A stretch of 64,000 nt of DNA from a virus. The translations under genes were made by a program, and so were the position numbers. Where the stretch lies: positions 33,841 to 97,840 of the IMG/VR virus record IMGVR_UViG_3300005288_000003. One strand, given 5' to 3'. Position 1 is the stretch's first letter. Each line of letters opens with the position of its first letter. Positions 54,339 to 61,394 of this stretch are shown one piece after another. The notes under the pieces are model-generated. The model saw only the letters and a list, made by a program, of their open reading frames with translations. It was not told the origin of the DNA and made no database searches.

Positions 54339-55031
54339 TCAACCCCGTGCTATCACTTCAACGGACTTTGCCGCTGTACCATGAGCGCGAAAGCCGATAA
54401 TATAATCACGTTTTGCATCTTGACAAAGGCCACACTTAACGCAATTCACTTTGTCGGTATTCTCAGCAGGGCAGATAACAACCTTATTCCCGGCTGGAGT
54501 GTAGGACACTTTCTCAGCATCACGCGGCATAATTACAACAACTGGAGCAACATTTAAAGCTTTCAACTTATCAGCATGATTAACATCGTTGCCGCTTAAG
54601 TTGATTGTAAAGCCTTTAGCGTTTGCATCTTTCACACAAGCACGATTCAAACCATTTTCAAGTGTATCGTAGTGTGTATATGTAAAGCCACGTTTGCCCT
54701 TGTTTGCGTTTACAAGTTCAAGCAACTTGACATGATCGATACGGCCTGTACCTTCTACGCCGTTCAAATCACCGGCCTGATTGTGACGCCACAAACTGCC
54801 ACGCGACAGCGCTTTAACTTGCTTGATGAATTGCGGCCATTCTACAGCGTTCTTACTTTCACCAGCATCCAGCTTGCGCCAGTGCATACCGACAGGACCA
54901 TACTTTGCATAACAGCCTTTCACCTTAATAGGGCAAGCATCAGGGCATGTCGAACTATTCGAGGTGGATACTGGCATTGGACCGGTCTTAGTGTTGCCGC
55001 TAACTGGATTCAGAACGTAGAACGAAGACAT
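54339..55031 (-). CDS. Cys-rich protein of the DUF7227-like type
   Basis: 230 aa. The N-terminus has SSTCPDACPIKVKGCYAKYG, then SLWRHNQAGDLNGVEGTGRI, GFTYTHYDTLENGLNRACVK and a final VICPAENTDKVNCVKCGLCQ. This distinctive pattern (CPxxCP ... GCYAxxGP ... CxxCGLC) is known from many phages and plasmids, with unknown function. The Cys groups might bind metal or an Fe-S cluster. Confidence 0.78.
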   Translation of the reverse strand: MSSFYVLNPVSGNTKTGPMPVSTSNSSTCPDACPIKVKGCYAKYGPVGMHWRKLDAGESKNAVEWPQFIKQVKALSRGSLWRHNQAGDLNGVEGTGRIDHVKLLELVNANKGKRGFTYTHYDTLENGLNRACVKDANAKGFTINLSGNDVNHADKLKALNVAPVVVIMPRDAEKVSYTPAGNKVVICPAENTDKVNCVKCGLCQDAKRDYIIGFRAHGTAAKSVEVIARG

Positions 55032-55075
55032 TAAAGCGTTTCCCGTGCATTGCTGTGTGTTTGTTTATGTCGCTG

Positions 55076-55103
55076 ATTTTACAGGGTTTTTGTAGCTGGT
55101 CAA
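55076..55103 (-). promoter_or_regulatory. Promoter of 54339-55031
   Basis: Minus-strand TTGACC, a 16-base spacer ending CCTG and TAAAAT lie 45 bases before the gene. Confidence 0.7.
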
Positions 55104-55501
55104 GCTTTATTTACACACCAGAACCAGAACAGAACCACGATAAACAACAACCATTTAAAAGATTTGTCATTGACATTTGACAGCAGCCAGAAGCGGGCTA
55201 GAGTTACTTTAGAAGGTGACGGATAAAACGGCATGGCGTCATAATCCGGCTCTTCTACTGGCTTCCCTTTGTCACGCTTTCGAATGATTGCAGCTCTATC
55301 AGCTTGCAGCCTTTCGAGTAATTCAAAATACAACTCGGACGGCATACCTTTTGCATTGTCTCGCTCTAGCTCTCTTTCGAGTTTATCTAGATCATCCAGC
55401 TTTTTAGCGGTTGGATCGATTCGATAACGCAAGGGTAAGGGAGGAACCTTTGAAGACTCCCCACTTCGACGGATAGCAGCCACTAGATAGCGACGTACCA
55501 C
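55100..55501 (-). CDS. Hypothetical protein with C-terminal helix
   Basis: 133 aa from a GTG at 55501. The N-terminus is basic, the centre a charged coiled coil (DDLDKLERELERDNAKGMPS), and the end a hydrophobic segment (WLLFIVVLFWFWCVNKA). It is probably anchored by its C-terminus. No family is recognised. Confidence 0.65.
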   Translation of the reverse strand: MVRRYLVAAIRRSGESSKVPPLPLRYRIDPTAKKLDDLDKLERELERDNAKGMPSELYFELLERLQADRAAIIRKRDKGKPVEEPDYDAMPFYPSPSKVTLARFWLLSNVNDKSFKWLLFIVVLFWFWCVNKA

Positions 55502-55608
55502 GTGCCCTTCGACTTGTACAGTTTACACGGTGTGCCAGCCTGAGCGTGTGCGGCTGCTACTGTGAAAGCGGATACAGCGTTAGGGTGTGGAAGAATATTT
55601 GAGTACAA
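55483..55608 (-). CDS. Possible small protein with TTG start
   Basis: 41 aa from a TTG at 55608 with AAGG about nine bases upstream and a promoter 33 bases before. It reads LYSNILPHPNAVSAFTVAAA and ends KLYKSKGTWYVAI. It overlaps the next gene by 19 bases. The rare start keeps confidence low. Confidence 0.4.
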   Translation of the reverse strand: MYSNILPHPNAVSAFTVAAAHAQAGTPCKLYKSKGTWYVAI

Positions 55609-55640
55609 GCTGAGTACCTTGTCTAGTTGGTGTGCCGAAG

Positions 55641-55669
55641 ATTCTACAGAGACAAAGAAGCCCCGTCAA
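55641..55669 (-). promoter_or_regulatory. Promoter of the 55608-55100 genes
   Basis: Minus-strand TTGACG, a 17-base spacer and TAGAAT. Its -35 is inside the loop side of the terminator at 55657-55702. Confidence 0.65.
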
Positions 55670-55702
55670 CCTCTTATTTACAGGTTTGCGGGGCTTTCTT
55701 TT
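55657..55702. terminator. Terminator after 55701-55862
   Basis: AAGCCCCG pairs with CGGGGCTT with a 23-base loop. The stem is flanked by AAAG and TTTCTTTT. Confidence 0.65.
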
Positions 55703-55862
55703 ATTCTTCTATGCCCATTGCCGGGGCTACAGGTTGAAACTCAAACGAGCGGCGACCTGTTGAAGATTGGCGGCGTGTACGGCTAGCCTTGCGGGTCGCC
55801 TTCTTGTATTGTTCGTATTCACGAGCTGTAGCGAAATCGTTTACAGTTGCTTTGCGAGACAT
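55701..55862 (-). CDS. Small basic protein
   Basis: 53 aa from the ATG at 55862. It reads MSRKATVNDFATAREYEQYK then KATRKASRTRRQSSTGRRSF, strongly basic, with a short hydrophobic end. It may bind nucleic acid. Promoter and terminator enclose it as a single-gene unit. Confidence 0.65.
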   Translation of the reverse strand: MSRKATVNDFATAREYEQYKKATRKASRTRRQSSTGRRSFEFQPVAPAMGIEE

Positions 55863-55900
55863 TTAAAGCCCTTACTTCTATTTATGATTTGGTTGTGCCG

Positions 55901-55929
55901 ATTGTATAGGGAACCGGCTACCCTGTCAA
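55901..55929 (-). promoter_or_regulatory. Promoter of 55701-55862
   Basis: Minus-strand TTGACA, a 17-base spacer and TACAAT. Confidence 0.75.
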
Positions 55930-55932
55930 CGC

Positions 55933-56481
55933 TTAGAAGCGCTTTTGAACGCGGCTCAATACTTCCAATACCTGAGCTTTGTCGAGGTCGCCCATTCGCA
56001 ACTCTTGCTCAATGCGTTCTGCCTTGCTGTCCAGCTTCTGAGCTACCCGCACATTGATAAACGCACGAGTGAGAAAGGATTGTGCGGCCACTTCGTCGGT
56101 AATGCCAATCTTTACCAACTGGCTAGCTGCGTGGTCGAAAGTGGCTTGCACTTCTTTGCAAACTTTGCTAGCGACCGGCGTGAAGACTTTAGCAATTACC
56201 ACACCCTTACCGCCAGCCATCCGCACCTTATCTGCTGCTACTTGACGTTTGAACGTAGACAGGCGATGAAAGTGCATACCATGCGTGCCGCCGATTTCCT
56301 TTTCCAGAATGGTGGCCAGTTGGCTTGGGGTTTTCTTTACACTTTCCATCGCACCGGCCAACAAAGTACGATCGTCTTTCTGAAACGCCAACCCGGCACC
56401 GTTGCCAGACATTGGGGCATTGCATACAACAGCACGGGCTTGAGCTTGGGCGTACATTTTAACAAAGGTAACTACTTGCAC
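55933..56481 (-). CDS. Helical protein of unknown function
   Basis: 182 aa from a GTG at 56481 (AGGAG nine bases upstream). It contains AVVCNAPMSGNGAGLAFQKD, THGMHFHRLSTFKRQVAADK and a long helical C-terminal part. No family is recognised. Confidence 0.7.
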   Translation of the reverse strand: MQVVTFVKMYAQAQARAVVCNAPMSGNGAGLAFQKDDRTLLAGAMESVKKTPSQLATILEKEIGGTHGMHFHRLSTFKRQVAADKVRMAGGKGVVIAKVFTPVASKVCKEVQATFDHAASQLVKIGITDEVAAQSFLTRAFINVRVAQKLDSKAERIEQELRMGDLDKAQVLEVLSRVQKRF

Positions 56482-56516
56482 TTCTAAATTCTCCTAATGA
56501 ATGATTGTGTGTCGCC

Positions 56517-56545
56517 ATTCTATCGACGGCGATTCAGCATGTCAA
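56517..56545 (-). promoter_or_regulatory. Promoter of 55933-56481
   Basis: Minus-strand TTGACA, a 17-base spacer and TAGAAT. A TCGCC/GGCGA inverted repeat flanks the -10. Confidence 0.75.
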
Positions 56546-56835
56546 GCGAAAGTTATACGGCGCCCGCCAATCGACAGTGCTTTGATTGTTTCCATGTTGA
56601 CATTCCGCACCTGATCGCGGCCTTGATCATCCTTTCTATTCAGAACGACCTTGACATATTTTTCAATGTGTGCGGTAGTGTCAGCACCACCTTTACCTAC
56701 CTTGCGAACATGCCCGTTCAAGGTACGCTCTGTGCCGTCCTTTTTAACGAACGTCACACCCAACCATTTAGAACCATTCGCCTTGATCATCGCTGCGATT
56801 TGCTGTGAGACAACATCTGTTTTCACTACTTGCAT
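56542..56835 (-). CDS. SH3-like small-barrel protein (WYL_2-like), paralogue B
   Basis: 97 aa. ANGSKWLGVTFVKKDGTERT followed by LNGHVRKVGKG matches the motif of paralogue A (GVTWIKKDGTTTHR). The end RNVNMETIKALSIGGRRITF is typical for these proteins. It may be a DNA- or RNA-binding regulator. It has its own promoter at 56869-56896. Confidence 0.7.
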   Translation of the reverse strand: MQVVKTDVVSQQIAAMIKANGSKWLGVTFVKKDGTERTLNGHVRKVGKGGADTTAHIEKYVKVVLNRKDDQGRDQVRNVNMETIKALSIGGRRITFA

Positions 56836-56868
56836 TTGAAACTATTCCTCTTTGTTTGTGTGTGGCCC

Positions 56869-56896
56869 ATTCTACAGGGTGGCTTTACCTTGTAAA
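56869..56896 (-). promoter_or_regulatory. Promoter of 56542-56835
   Basis: Minus-strand TTTACA, a 16-base spacer ending CCTG and TAGAAT. Confidence 0.7.
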
Positions 56897-57002
56897 GCAT
56901 TATTTTCATTCTTTCTACATTCTTTTTCGCCTCCTTACATACCAGCTTACATACCAGCGTGAGCGCATGCGAATACCACGAGAAATTATTTTCTGCAAGG
57001 GG

Positions 57003-57031
57003 TTGCATCGCTACGCTTGCCTAGGTAGAAT
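57003..57031 (+). promoter_or_regulatory. Plus-strand promoter in the gene-free region
   Basis: TTGCAT, a 17-base spacer and TAGAAT. No gene follows on the plus strand. Confidence 0.5.
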
Positions 57032-57155
57032 CATACACAGCGGGCAACGGAGCACGGAGTGCGACCACCGGAGACAAACAGGGAGGGAGCCTGCGATTTA
57101 GGTTGGCATGGAAATTGCCTTGCTATAGTGTGCCAAAAGAATTTGAAAATAGTTG

Positions 57156-57183
57156 TTGACTCTGTGATTCAGGGGTGTAAAAT
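57156..57183 (+). promoter_or_regulatory. Second plus-strand promoter in the gene-free region
   Basis: TTGACT, a 16-base spacer and TAAAAT. It would transcribe about 390 bases of structured, non-coding sequence up to the terminator at 57555-57582. Confidence 0.6.
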
Positions 57184-57554
57184 TGGCCCATGATTTCAAG
57201 CTGGCCCTCGATGGGGTCGGTGCCCTCTCGCCTATAGCGCAGTCTAGCGAGGCGCATTCCTGCCCGAATGGTTTACATTCTGGCACGGGGATTGCTACCT
57301 CCTGTTCGTGACCAAAACGCTTTGTTCGGTCAAAAATAGATAGCTGCCTATTCAATTTAGTTAGCGGGCTAAGCAATTAGTTAGCTCCCTATCTACCGAA
57401 ATCTGCATATTATGCCCGTAATCTGAGAGGGCGTGTACAGAATTTCAGAAACCGTGAAACCCCTGTGAAAAACGCTTTAGTCCCCATTTTTCTGTAAAAA
57501 TCTGTCTAGTCCTAAAAATCTGCCCGGTCCCCATTTTCCTGAACAACACCCAAC

Positions 57555-57582
57555 AAAAAGCCCCGCAGTGCGGGGCTTCTCT
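57555..57582. terminator. Bidirectional terminator
   Basis: AAGCCCCGC pairs with GCGGGGCTT around AGT, with an A-run on the left and TCTCTTT on the right. Confidence 0.8.
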
Positions 57583-57590
57583 TTGTTCTG

Positions 57591-57800
57591 TCATCCGTTG
57601 GAACGCAGGCTCTCATCATAGGTATAGCCTGCTCCCAAAGCCACTGGAACACCGAAGCACAAGGCCAGAGTAACGAAGAGGAACCGACCTACCGGCTCCC
57701 ATGTCATTGGGTTCCAGACGCCACTGATGAAGGCACAGCAGAACCAGACGAAGACTACACAGGTAATTAAAGCGATGCCACAGACAGACAGAGTACGCAT
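57591..57800 (-). CDS. Small membrane protein with two helices
   Basis: 69 aa from the ATG at 57800. Helices are VCGIALITCVVFVWFCCAFI and LFVTLALCFGVPVALGAGY. The ribosome site is GGAG. No family is recognised. Confidence 0.65.
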   Translation of the reverse strand: MRTLSVCGIALITCVVFVWFCCAFISGVWNPMTWEPVGRFLFVTLALCFGVPVALGAGYTYDESLRSNG

Positions 57801-57831
57801 TGGGTTGCTCCTTGTTAAGTTGATGTGGAGC

Positions 57832-57860
57832 ATACTACAGGGTGTTAACGGGCTAGTCAA
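57832..57860 (-). promoter_or_regulatory. Promoter of 57591-57800
   Basis: Minus-strand TTGACT, a 17-base spacer ending CCTG and TAGTAT. Confidence 0.7.
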
Positions 57861-57940
57861 ACCTTTTGCGAAAATAATCTGAGCCACAAAAATAATCTGG
57901 ATAAATAATCGCTTTGCTCAAAGTAATCTTTTGGTAAAAA

Positions 57941-57971
57941 TAAAGCCCCACCATAAGTAATGGCAGGGCTT
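57941..57971 (-). terminator. Terminator after 57983-58159
   Basis: AAGCCC and CCAT pair with ATGG and GGGCTT; on the minus strand TTATTTTTA follows. Confidence 0.7.
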
Positions 57972-57982
57972 CAATGTGCGGC

Positions 57983-58159
57983 TCACGCCGCGTTCTTCTG
58001 GTTGACAATCTCTTGGACGGCTGCGATTCGAGCATCAATCCATCGACGGCGATAGAGATTGAAACACTTCACCAGTTCATCCTCTAGCGACTTGAGTTCC
58101 AGCTTCAAGTCTCGGATCGATTTCGCATGCAAGAGCGCCAACTCTCTTTCGGTTAGCAT
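57983..58159 (-). CDS. Small helical protein
   Basis: 58 aa from the ATG at 58159 (GAGG eight bases upstream). Longer starts are excluded because the promoter lies there. It reads MLTERELALLHAKSIRDLKL and ELKSLEDELVKCFNLYRRRW, a coiled-coil type protein. Confidence 0.65.
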   Translation of the reverse strand: MLTERELALLHAKSIRDLKLELKSLEDELVKCFNLYRRRWIDARIAAVQEIVNQKNAA

Positions 58160-58201
58160 ATCCGTTGCCTCTATAAAGAGAACATCATTGTCCTCGGGAG
58201 C

Positions 58202-58230
58202 ATGATACCACGATTGGATCACATCGTCAA
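58202..58230 (-). promoter_or_regulatory. Promoter of 57983-58159
   Basis: Minus-strand TTGACG, a 17-base spacer and TATCAT, which decides the start of the downstream gene. Confidence 0.65.
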
Positions 58231-58236
58231 GCTATA

Positions 58237-58419
58237 TCACATTTCCTTGACAATTGCAAAGCACATCAGACCAGATAGCACCATTAGCAACGAGCAGAAG
58301 CCAGCGACGATGAACTCTGCACCATACATTGCAGGCATTTCAGATGCGATAGCACCGCCGATGAAGACACAGAACGCTCCGAAGAGGATCATGATCAGTG
58401 CCATAATAACGTCCGTCAT
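58237..58419 (-). CDS. Small membrane protein
   Basis: 60 aa from the ATG at 58419 (TGATG overlap). Helices are ALIMILFGAFCVFIGGAIA and EFIVAGFCSLLMVLSGLMCF. It forms a pair with the next gene. Confidence 0.65.
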   Translation of the reverse strand: MTDVIMALIMILFGAFCVFIGGAIASEMPAMYGAEFIVAGFCSLLMVLSGLMCFAIVKEM

Positions 58420-58613
58420 CACAATCCCCAAATCAGTGCGATGATGCCAATGACACCAGCAGCGATGAATGTAATACCAGCGATTGCGCCCGGTGCTGCG
58501 ATCCACAGGGGACTGCGACTGTAGTACGTGCCGTTGGCGTCGTCTACGAACATGATAACCAGTAAGATTGCCAGTGCAGTCATCGAGATTTTCAAGCAAG
58601 TCAGTGAAATCAT
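58419..58613 (-). CDS. Small membrane protein, partner
   Basis: 64 aa. Helices are ISMTALAILLVIMFV and GAIAGITFIAAGVIGIIALI. It is coupled on both sides and, with the gene at 58237, forms a two-protein membrane pair of unknown role. Confidence 0.65.
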   Translation of the reverse strand: MISLTCLKISMTALAILLVIMFVDDANGTYYSRSPLWIAAPGAIAGITFIAAGVIGIIALIWGL

Positions 58614-58801
58614 TCTTTATCTCCTTCTAGATGTTGTTTGAGTGCCATGAGCGAGCTGAATTCCTCGCTGCGTATCTTTCCTTCACAACCACGTGGACGG
58701 TAATGCCACTTGCCATTCTCCTTGTATATCCGGCCTAGCTCTTTCTTGTGCCATTTGACCTTGATATATTCACCAGTTGGGATTGTTTGGTAGTTGATCA
58801 T
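58610..58801 (-). CDS. Small basic protein
   Basis: 63 aa. It reads INYQTIPTGEYIKVKWHKKE and GKWHYRPRGCEGKIRSEEFS, a strand-rich, basic protein. It overlaps the next gene by ATGA. Ribosome site GGAGAA. Confidence 0.65.
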   Translation of the reverse strand: MINYQTIPTGEYIKVKWHKKELGRIYKENGKWHYRPRGCEGKIRSEEFSSLMALKQHLEGDKE

Positions 58802-58822
58802 TCCGTTCTCCTTTCGTGAAGA

Positions 58823-58842
58823 AGCCCTGCGAAAGCAGGGCT
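58823..58842 (-). terminator. Terminator after the KOW protein
   Basis: AGCCCTGC-GAAA-GCAGGGCT on the plus strand; on the minus strand the stem is followed by TCTTCAC, a weak U tract. Confidence 0.65.
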
Positions 58843-58853
58843 CGTTGGGTTGA

Positions 58854-59846
58854 TTACGCTACGAGAGTGTAACCGGCCAGTTGTTCGTTCACCAGCCAGA
58901 AGCCGTAGCAATCGTTCGATTCCAGCTTGTAGGTGTGGTCGCTGTCATGGGCGTCAACACGAATCACAGCGTATTCCCGACCGTTGGTGTGCTCACTGCT
59001 ATCAGCAGTCGATACAGTCAGCAGCTTGGAACCCAGTTTCAGTACGCCAGCTTCGTGAGCTTGCAGACCAGTCAGAGTACCGGCAGACTCACCGATGAAC
59101 TGGATACCGTGCTTGGCCAGACGACCAACCAGAGCGATGCGACGAACTTCAACAGCATCCACCTTAGCTTGTGCAGCGGTTACAGCGGCTTCTGCTGCTG
59201 CCTTCTCGGCTTTCACACCGTCCAACTCGGTACGCAGTGCAGCCAGTTGTTCGTCGAGAGTTGGAGCTGGAGCTTCTGCAACCACTTCCCATACCCAGTC
59301 ACCCCAGTTCTGGCTACGGTGGATCACATCTTCTTTGGCAATGATTCCACCATCGATGCAATCATAAACCCCACCAATAACGAAGCCCCAGTGACGATGC
59401 CCACGGTTGTCGCTGACCAGTTTCACTTTCATGCCCTGCTTCACATCTTCACGCTTGATTCGACGAGCAGGGGCAGCGTCTTTCTCTACCACCAGTTCCA
59501 GTTCATCGATCAGACCGTAGTCACGACCACCTTCCTCGAAGACCACATAGATGGTACGCCCGGAAACTCGGTACACTTCGCCAATCTGGCCTTTGTACTT
59601 GCTCAGGAACACCACAGAGCGGATCACTTTCACTTTGGAACCTACGACGATAGAGGTCGAGGTTACACGTTCGAGGTCAACAGGACGACCGTAGTCTTCA
59701 ACACCATCGTCGAAACGGACGTGAACGATTTCATCACCGCGAGTCAGACGAGTAACAGTACCCAGTTTGCCTTTGTTACCCGAGTAGAACAGACTCCCGC
59801 CAGCGCCAATTACACGAACGCGAGTGCCAGTAGTGAATTGAGTCAT
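58854..59846 (-). CDS. Protein with three KOW/SH3-like modules and a coiled coil
   Basis: 330 aa. Three modules with the pattern GxxVRVI ... GxxGTVxxL occur at about 7-58, 68-118 and 135-190. An Ala/Glu-rich coiled coil (LDEQLAALRTELDGVKAEKA) follows, and a beta C-terminal domain. Related layouts are at 60357, 61395 and 63189. It could bind nucleic acid or the transcription machinery, but this is not shown. Confidence 0.72.
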   Translation of the reverse strand: MTQFTTGTRVRVIGAGGSLFYSGNKGKLGTVTRLTRGDEIVHVRFDDGVEDYGRPVDLERVTSTSIVVGSKVKVIRSVVFLSKYKGQIGEVYRVSGRTIYVVFEEGGRDYGLIDELELVVEKDAAPARRIKREDVKQGMKVKLVSDNRGHRHWGFVIGGVYDCIDGGIIAKEDVIHRSQNWGDWVWEVVAEAPAPTLDEQLAALRTELDGVKAEKAAAEAAVTAAQAKVDAVEVRRIALVGRLAKHGIQFIGESAGTLTGLQAHEAGVLKLGSKLLTVSTADSSEHTNGREYAVIRVDAHDSDHTYKLESNDCYGFWLVNEQLAGYTLVA

Positions 59847-59878
59847 TTGTAATCTCCTTTGTTTGTTTGTGTTGGGCT

Positions 59879-59907
59879 ATTGTGCCCGTTCAGATGTTTC
59901 GTGTCAA
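59879..59907 (-). promoter_or_regulatory. Promoter of the KOW protein gene
   Basis: Minus-strand TTGACA, a 17-base spacer and CACAAT. A GGGC/GCCC repeat flanks the -10. Confidence 0.65.
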
Positions 59908-59925
59908 CAACTTATTTCATGTTTC

Positions 59926-60360
59926 TTACTTTAGGTAAGAGAACTTCTCTTTGTACAGATGCACCAGACCATCTTGTGTTGCTGTGAGCTGGCTCATACA
60001 TGTGACGAACATGAAGCCCTTGGGACATACGACGTTGGTGGTGTCTACCAAAACTTCCACGGTGTTCTTGGTGCCGATATAAGTAATTGTAGTTTCCAAT
60101 TTCAAATTCATATCCCGTTCCAACATCGAGGTGCCTTCTACATCAGCCCAGCCAGCACTGATTGTACCAGCTACGTCAGCGATTGGATAGGTGCCCAGCT
60201 CATAACTTTTACCTTGAGTTTTGCCAGTGACTTTCACTACAGCTTGTTCTGCTGTAACTTCACCGACGTTTACAACACCAGAGTTGCTACGGATGATGAC
60301 ATCTTTTGTACAGGCTGTCAACATCAAAGCTGTGATGCCGATAAAGAGAAGACGTTTCAT
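59926..60360 (-). CDS. Lipoprotein
   Basis: 144 aa. The signal LLFIGITALMLTAC has a lipobox (LTAC) with the lipidated Cys at 17. The mature part is beta-rich (ELGTYPIADVAGTISAGWAD, VLVDTTNVVCPKGFMFVTCM). It may alter the envelope or exclude other phages. It is coupled to the next gene. Confidence 0.75.
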   Translation of the reverse strand: MKRLLFIGITALMLTACTKDVIIRSNSGVVNVGEVTAEQAVVKVTGKTQGKSYELGTYPIADVAGTISAGWADVEGTSMLERDMNLKLETTITYIGTKNTVEVLVDTTNVVCPKGFMFVTCMSQLTATQDGLVHLYKEKFSYLK

Positions 60361-60740
60361 GCGTCCAGCTCTTTCAACAGTGCAGCTACCAGAATCTGAC
60401 GCTGACGGTTCAGGCCGCTCTTCACGCGCTCAGCAGCTTCAATGGTAGCGTCTGCTTCTGCGATGCGAGTCTGCTCAGCCTTGATCAGTACGTTGATTGC
60501 ACGGATTTTGTCAGCGTTGCTCTCTGGCTTGACAGCTTCAAAGCTACGGCCATCTACACTTGTCTGGCGACCGACGTGCGGGAGTGTCGTGGTAGCGTCT
60601 GTTAGGGTTTCTTCGGTAGTGTACCGACCAGAGCCAGTGATGCTGTGGATGGTTACGATCTTGCCCTTGTGAACCGGATGGAAGCCCCAGCCACCAACAG
60701 TAATCTTTACTTTCTGTCCTACTGCGAATTGTTGAGCCAT
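60357..60740 (-). CDS. KOW-like protein with coiled coil
   Basis: 127 aa. The N-terminus AVGQKVKITVGGWGFHPVHK-GKIVTI is KOW-like and the C-terminus a coiled coil (LIKAEQTRIAEADATIEAAE). It resembles a shortened version of the protein at 58854. Confidence 0.68.
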   Translation of the reverse strand: MAQQFAVGQKVKITVGGWGFHPVHKGKIVTIHSITGSGRYTTEETLTDATTTLPHVGRQTSVDGRSFEAVKPESNADKIRAINVLIKAEQTRIAEADATIEAAERVKSGLNRQRQILVAALLKELDA

Positions 60741-60940
60741 TAGATTGTTTCCTCCATTAAATCGTTAAGTTCCGTTTCGATTCCCTTGAACTGTTCATGG
60801 GTAATCGTCATATCTGCGAACCAAGCACCAGCAGCTCCACGAGCCATGCTGATATAGTGTCGCTTTGTTTCTTCGATGTCTGATTTGACCACTTGATCAA
60901 TATACCAGCGAACATGTGCAATCTTTTGATCGGTTGTCAT
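60740..60940 (-). CDS. Small helical protein
   Basis: 66 aa. It reads MTTDQKIAHVRWYIDQVVKS and HEQFKGIETELNDLMEETI. No family is recognised. It is coupled to both neighbours. Confidence 0.65.
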   Translation of the reverse strand: MTTDQKIAHVRWYIDQVVKSDIEETKRHYISMARGAAGAWFADMTITHEQFKGIETELNDLMEETI

Positions 60941-61302
60941 TTCTTGCCTTCGATTCGTTTGATGGTCTTCGAGAATACACGAACGCCCATCTTGAGTCCA
61001 GCAACACCAGCCTTTTCGACTTGTGCTTTCAGTTGATTTGCAGCGTAGCTACACGCTACCACGTTCCCTTTGATGTAACCCTTGTTGCAATCGATGCGGT
61101 CAATGGTTAGATCGCTACCACGAAGAGGCAAGCCATGTCGCGGTTTAGTCAAGCCCAAGCCAGTGTAATGACACTTCTTGGCACTCAGGATGTTCTTCAT
61201 CGACTGGAAGGTCATGTTGAACTCGATACCACGTTCCTTGGCGTTATCTGCTTTGCGGCGGAGCTTGTCAGCTACATACAGGTCGAAGGATGCGTCGGTC
61301 AT
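60937..61302 (-). CDS. HNH-like endonuclease
   Basis: 121 aa from the ATG at 61302 (GGAGAA upstream). It has AKKCHYTGLGLTKPRHGLPL and LTIDRIDCNKGYIKGNVVAC followed by SYAANQLKAQVE. This is the short HNH type (CxYTG ... DRIDxxKGYxxGNVVxC ... N). It is coupled to the next gene and so seems settled in the operon, unlike the homing types. Confidence 0.78.
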   Translation of the reverse strand: MTDASFDLYVADKLRRKADNAKERGIEFNMTFQSMKNILSAKKCHYTGLGLTKPRHGLPLRGSDLTIDRIDCNKGYIKGNVVACSYAANQLKAQVEKAGVAGLKMGVRVFSKTIKRIEGKK

Positions 61303-61342
61303 TGTGTTTCTCCTAAGTGATGGTTGTTTGCGTATGCAGGCT

Positions 61343-61371
61343 ATCTTAATGGGAGCTGACATCCTTGTCAA
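61343..61371 (-). promoter_or_regulatory. Promoter of the 61302-59926 operon
   Basis: Minus-strand TTGACA, a 17-base spacer and TAAGAT. TGACA/TGTCA is repeated inverted at the -35. Confidence 0.75.
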
Positions 61372-61394
61372 CTACTTCTCCATTTATTTGTTGG

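Larger units (their letters stand above)
56897..57554. other. Gene-free region with plus-strand promoters and short repeats
   Basis: No credible gene. Two plus-strand promoters (57003-57031, 57156-57183) point into it against the direction of the flanking genes. Beyond 57190 come a CGCCT/AGGCG stem, TAGATAG/CTATCTA, two copies of AATTTAGTTAGC/AATTAGTTAGC, two of GTCCCCATTTTxCTG and two of TAAAAATCTGYC. A bidirectional terminator closes it. It could be a replication origin or encode a structured RNA of about 390 nt. Confidence 0.55.

Noticed and set aside
57098-57376. A 92-codon minus-strand frame in the gene-free region
   Set aside because: No ribosome site, no family pattern, and it crosses plus-strand promoter elements and repeats.
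58881-59852. A 323-codon plus-strand frame opposite the KOW protein
   Set aside because: It is antisense to a protein with three recognisable modules, and has no start signal.
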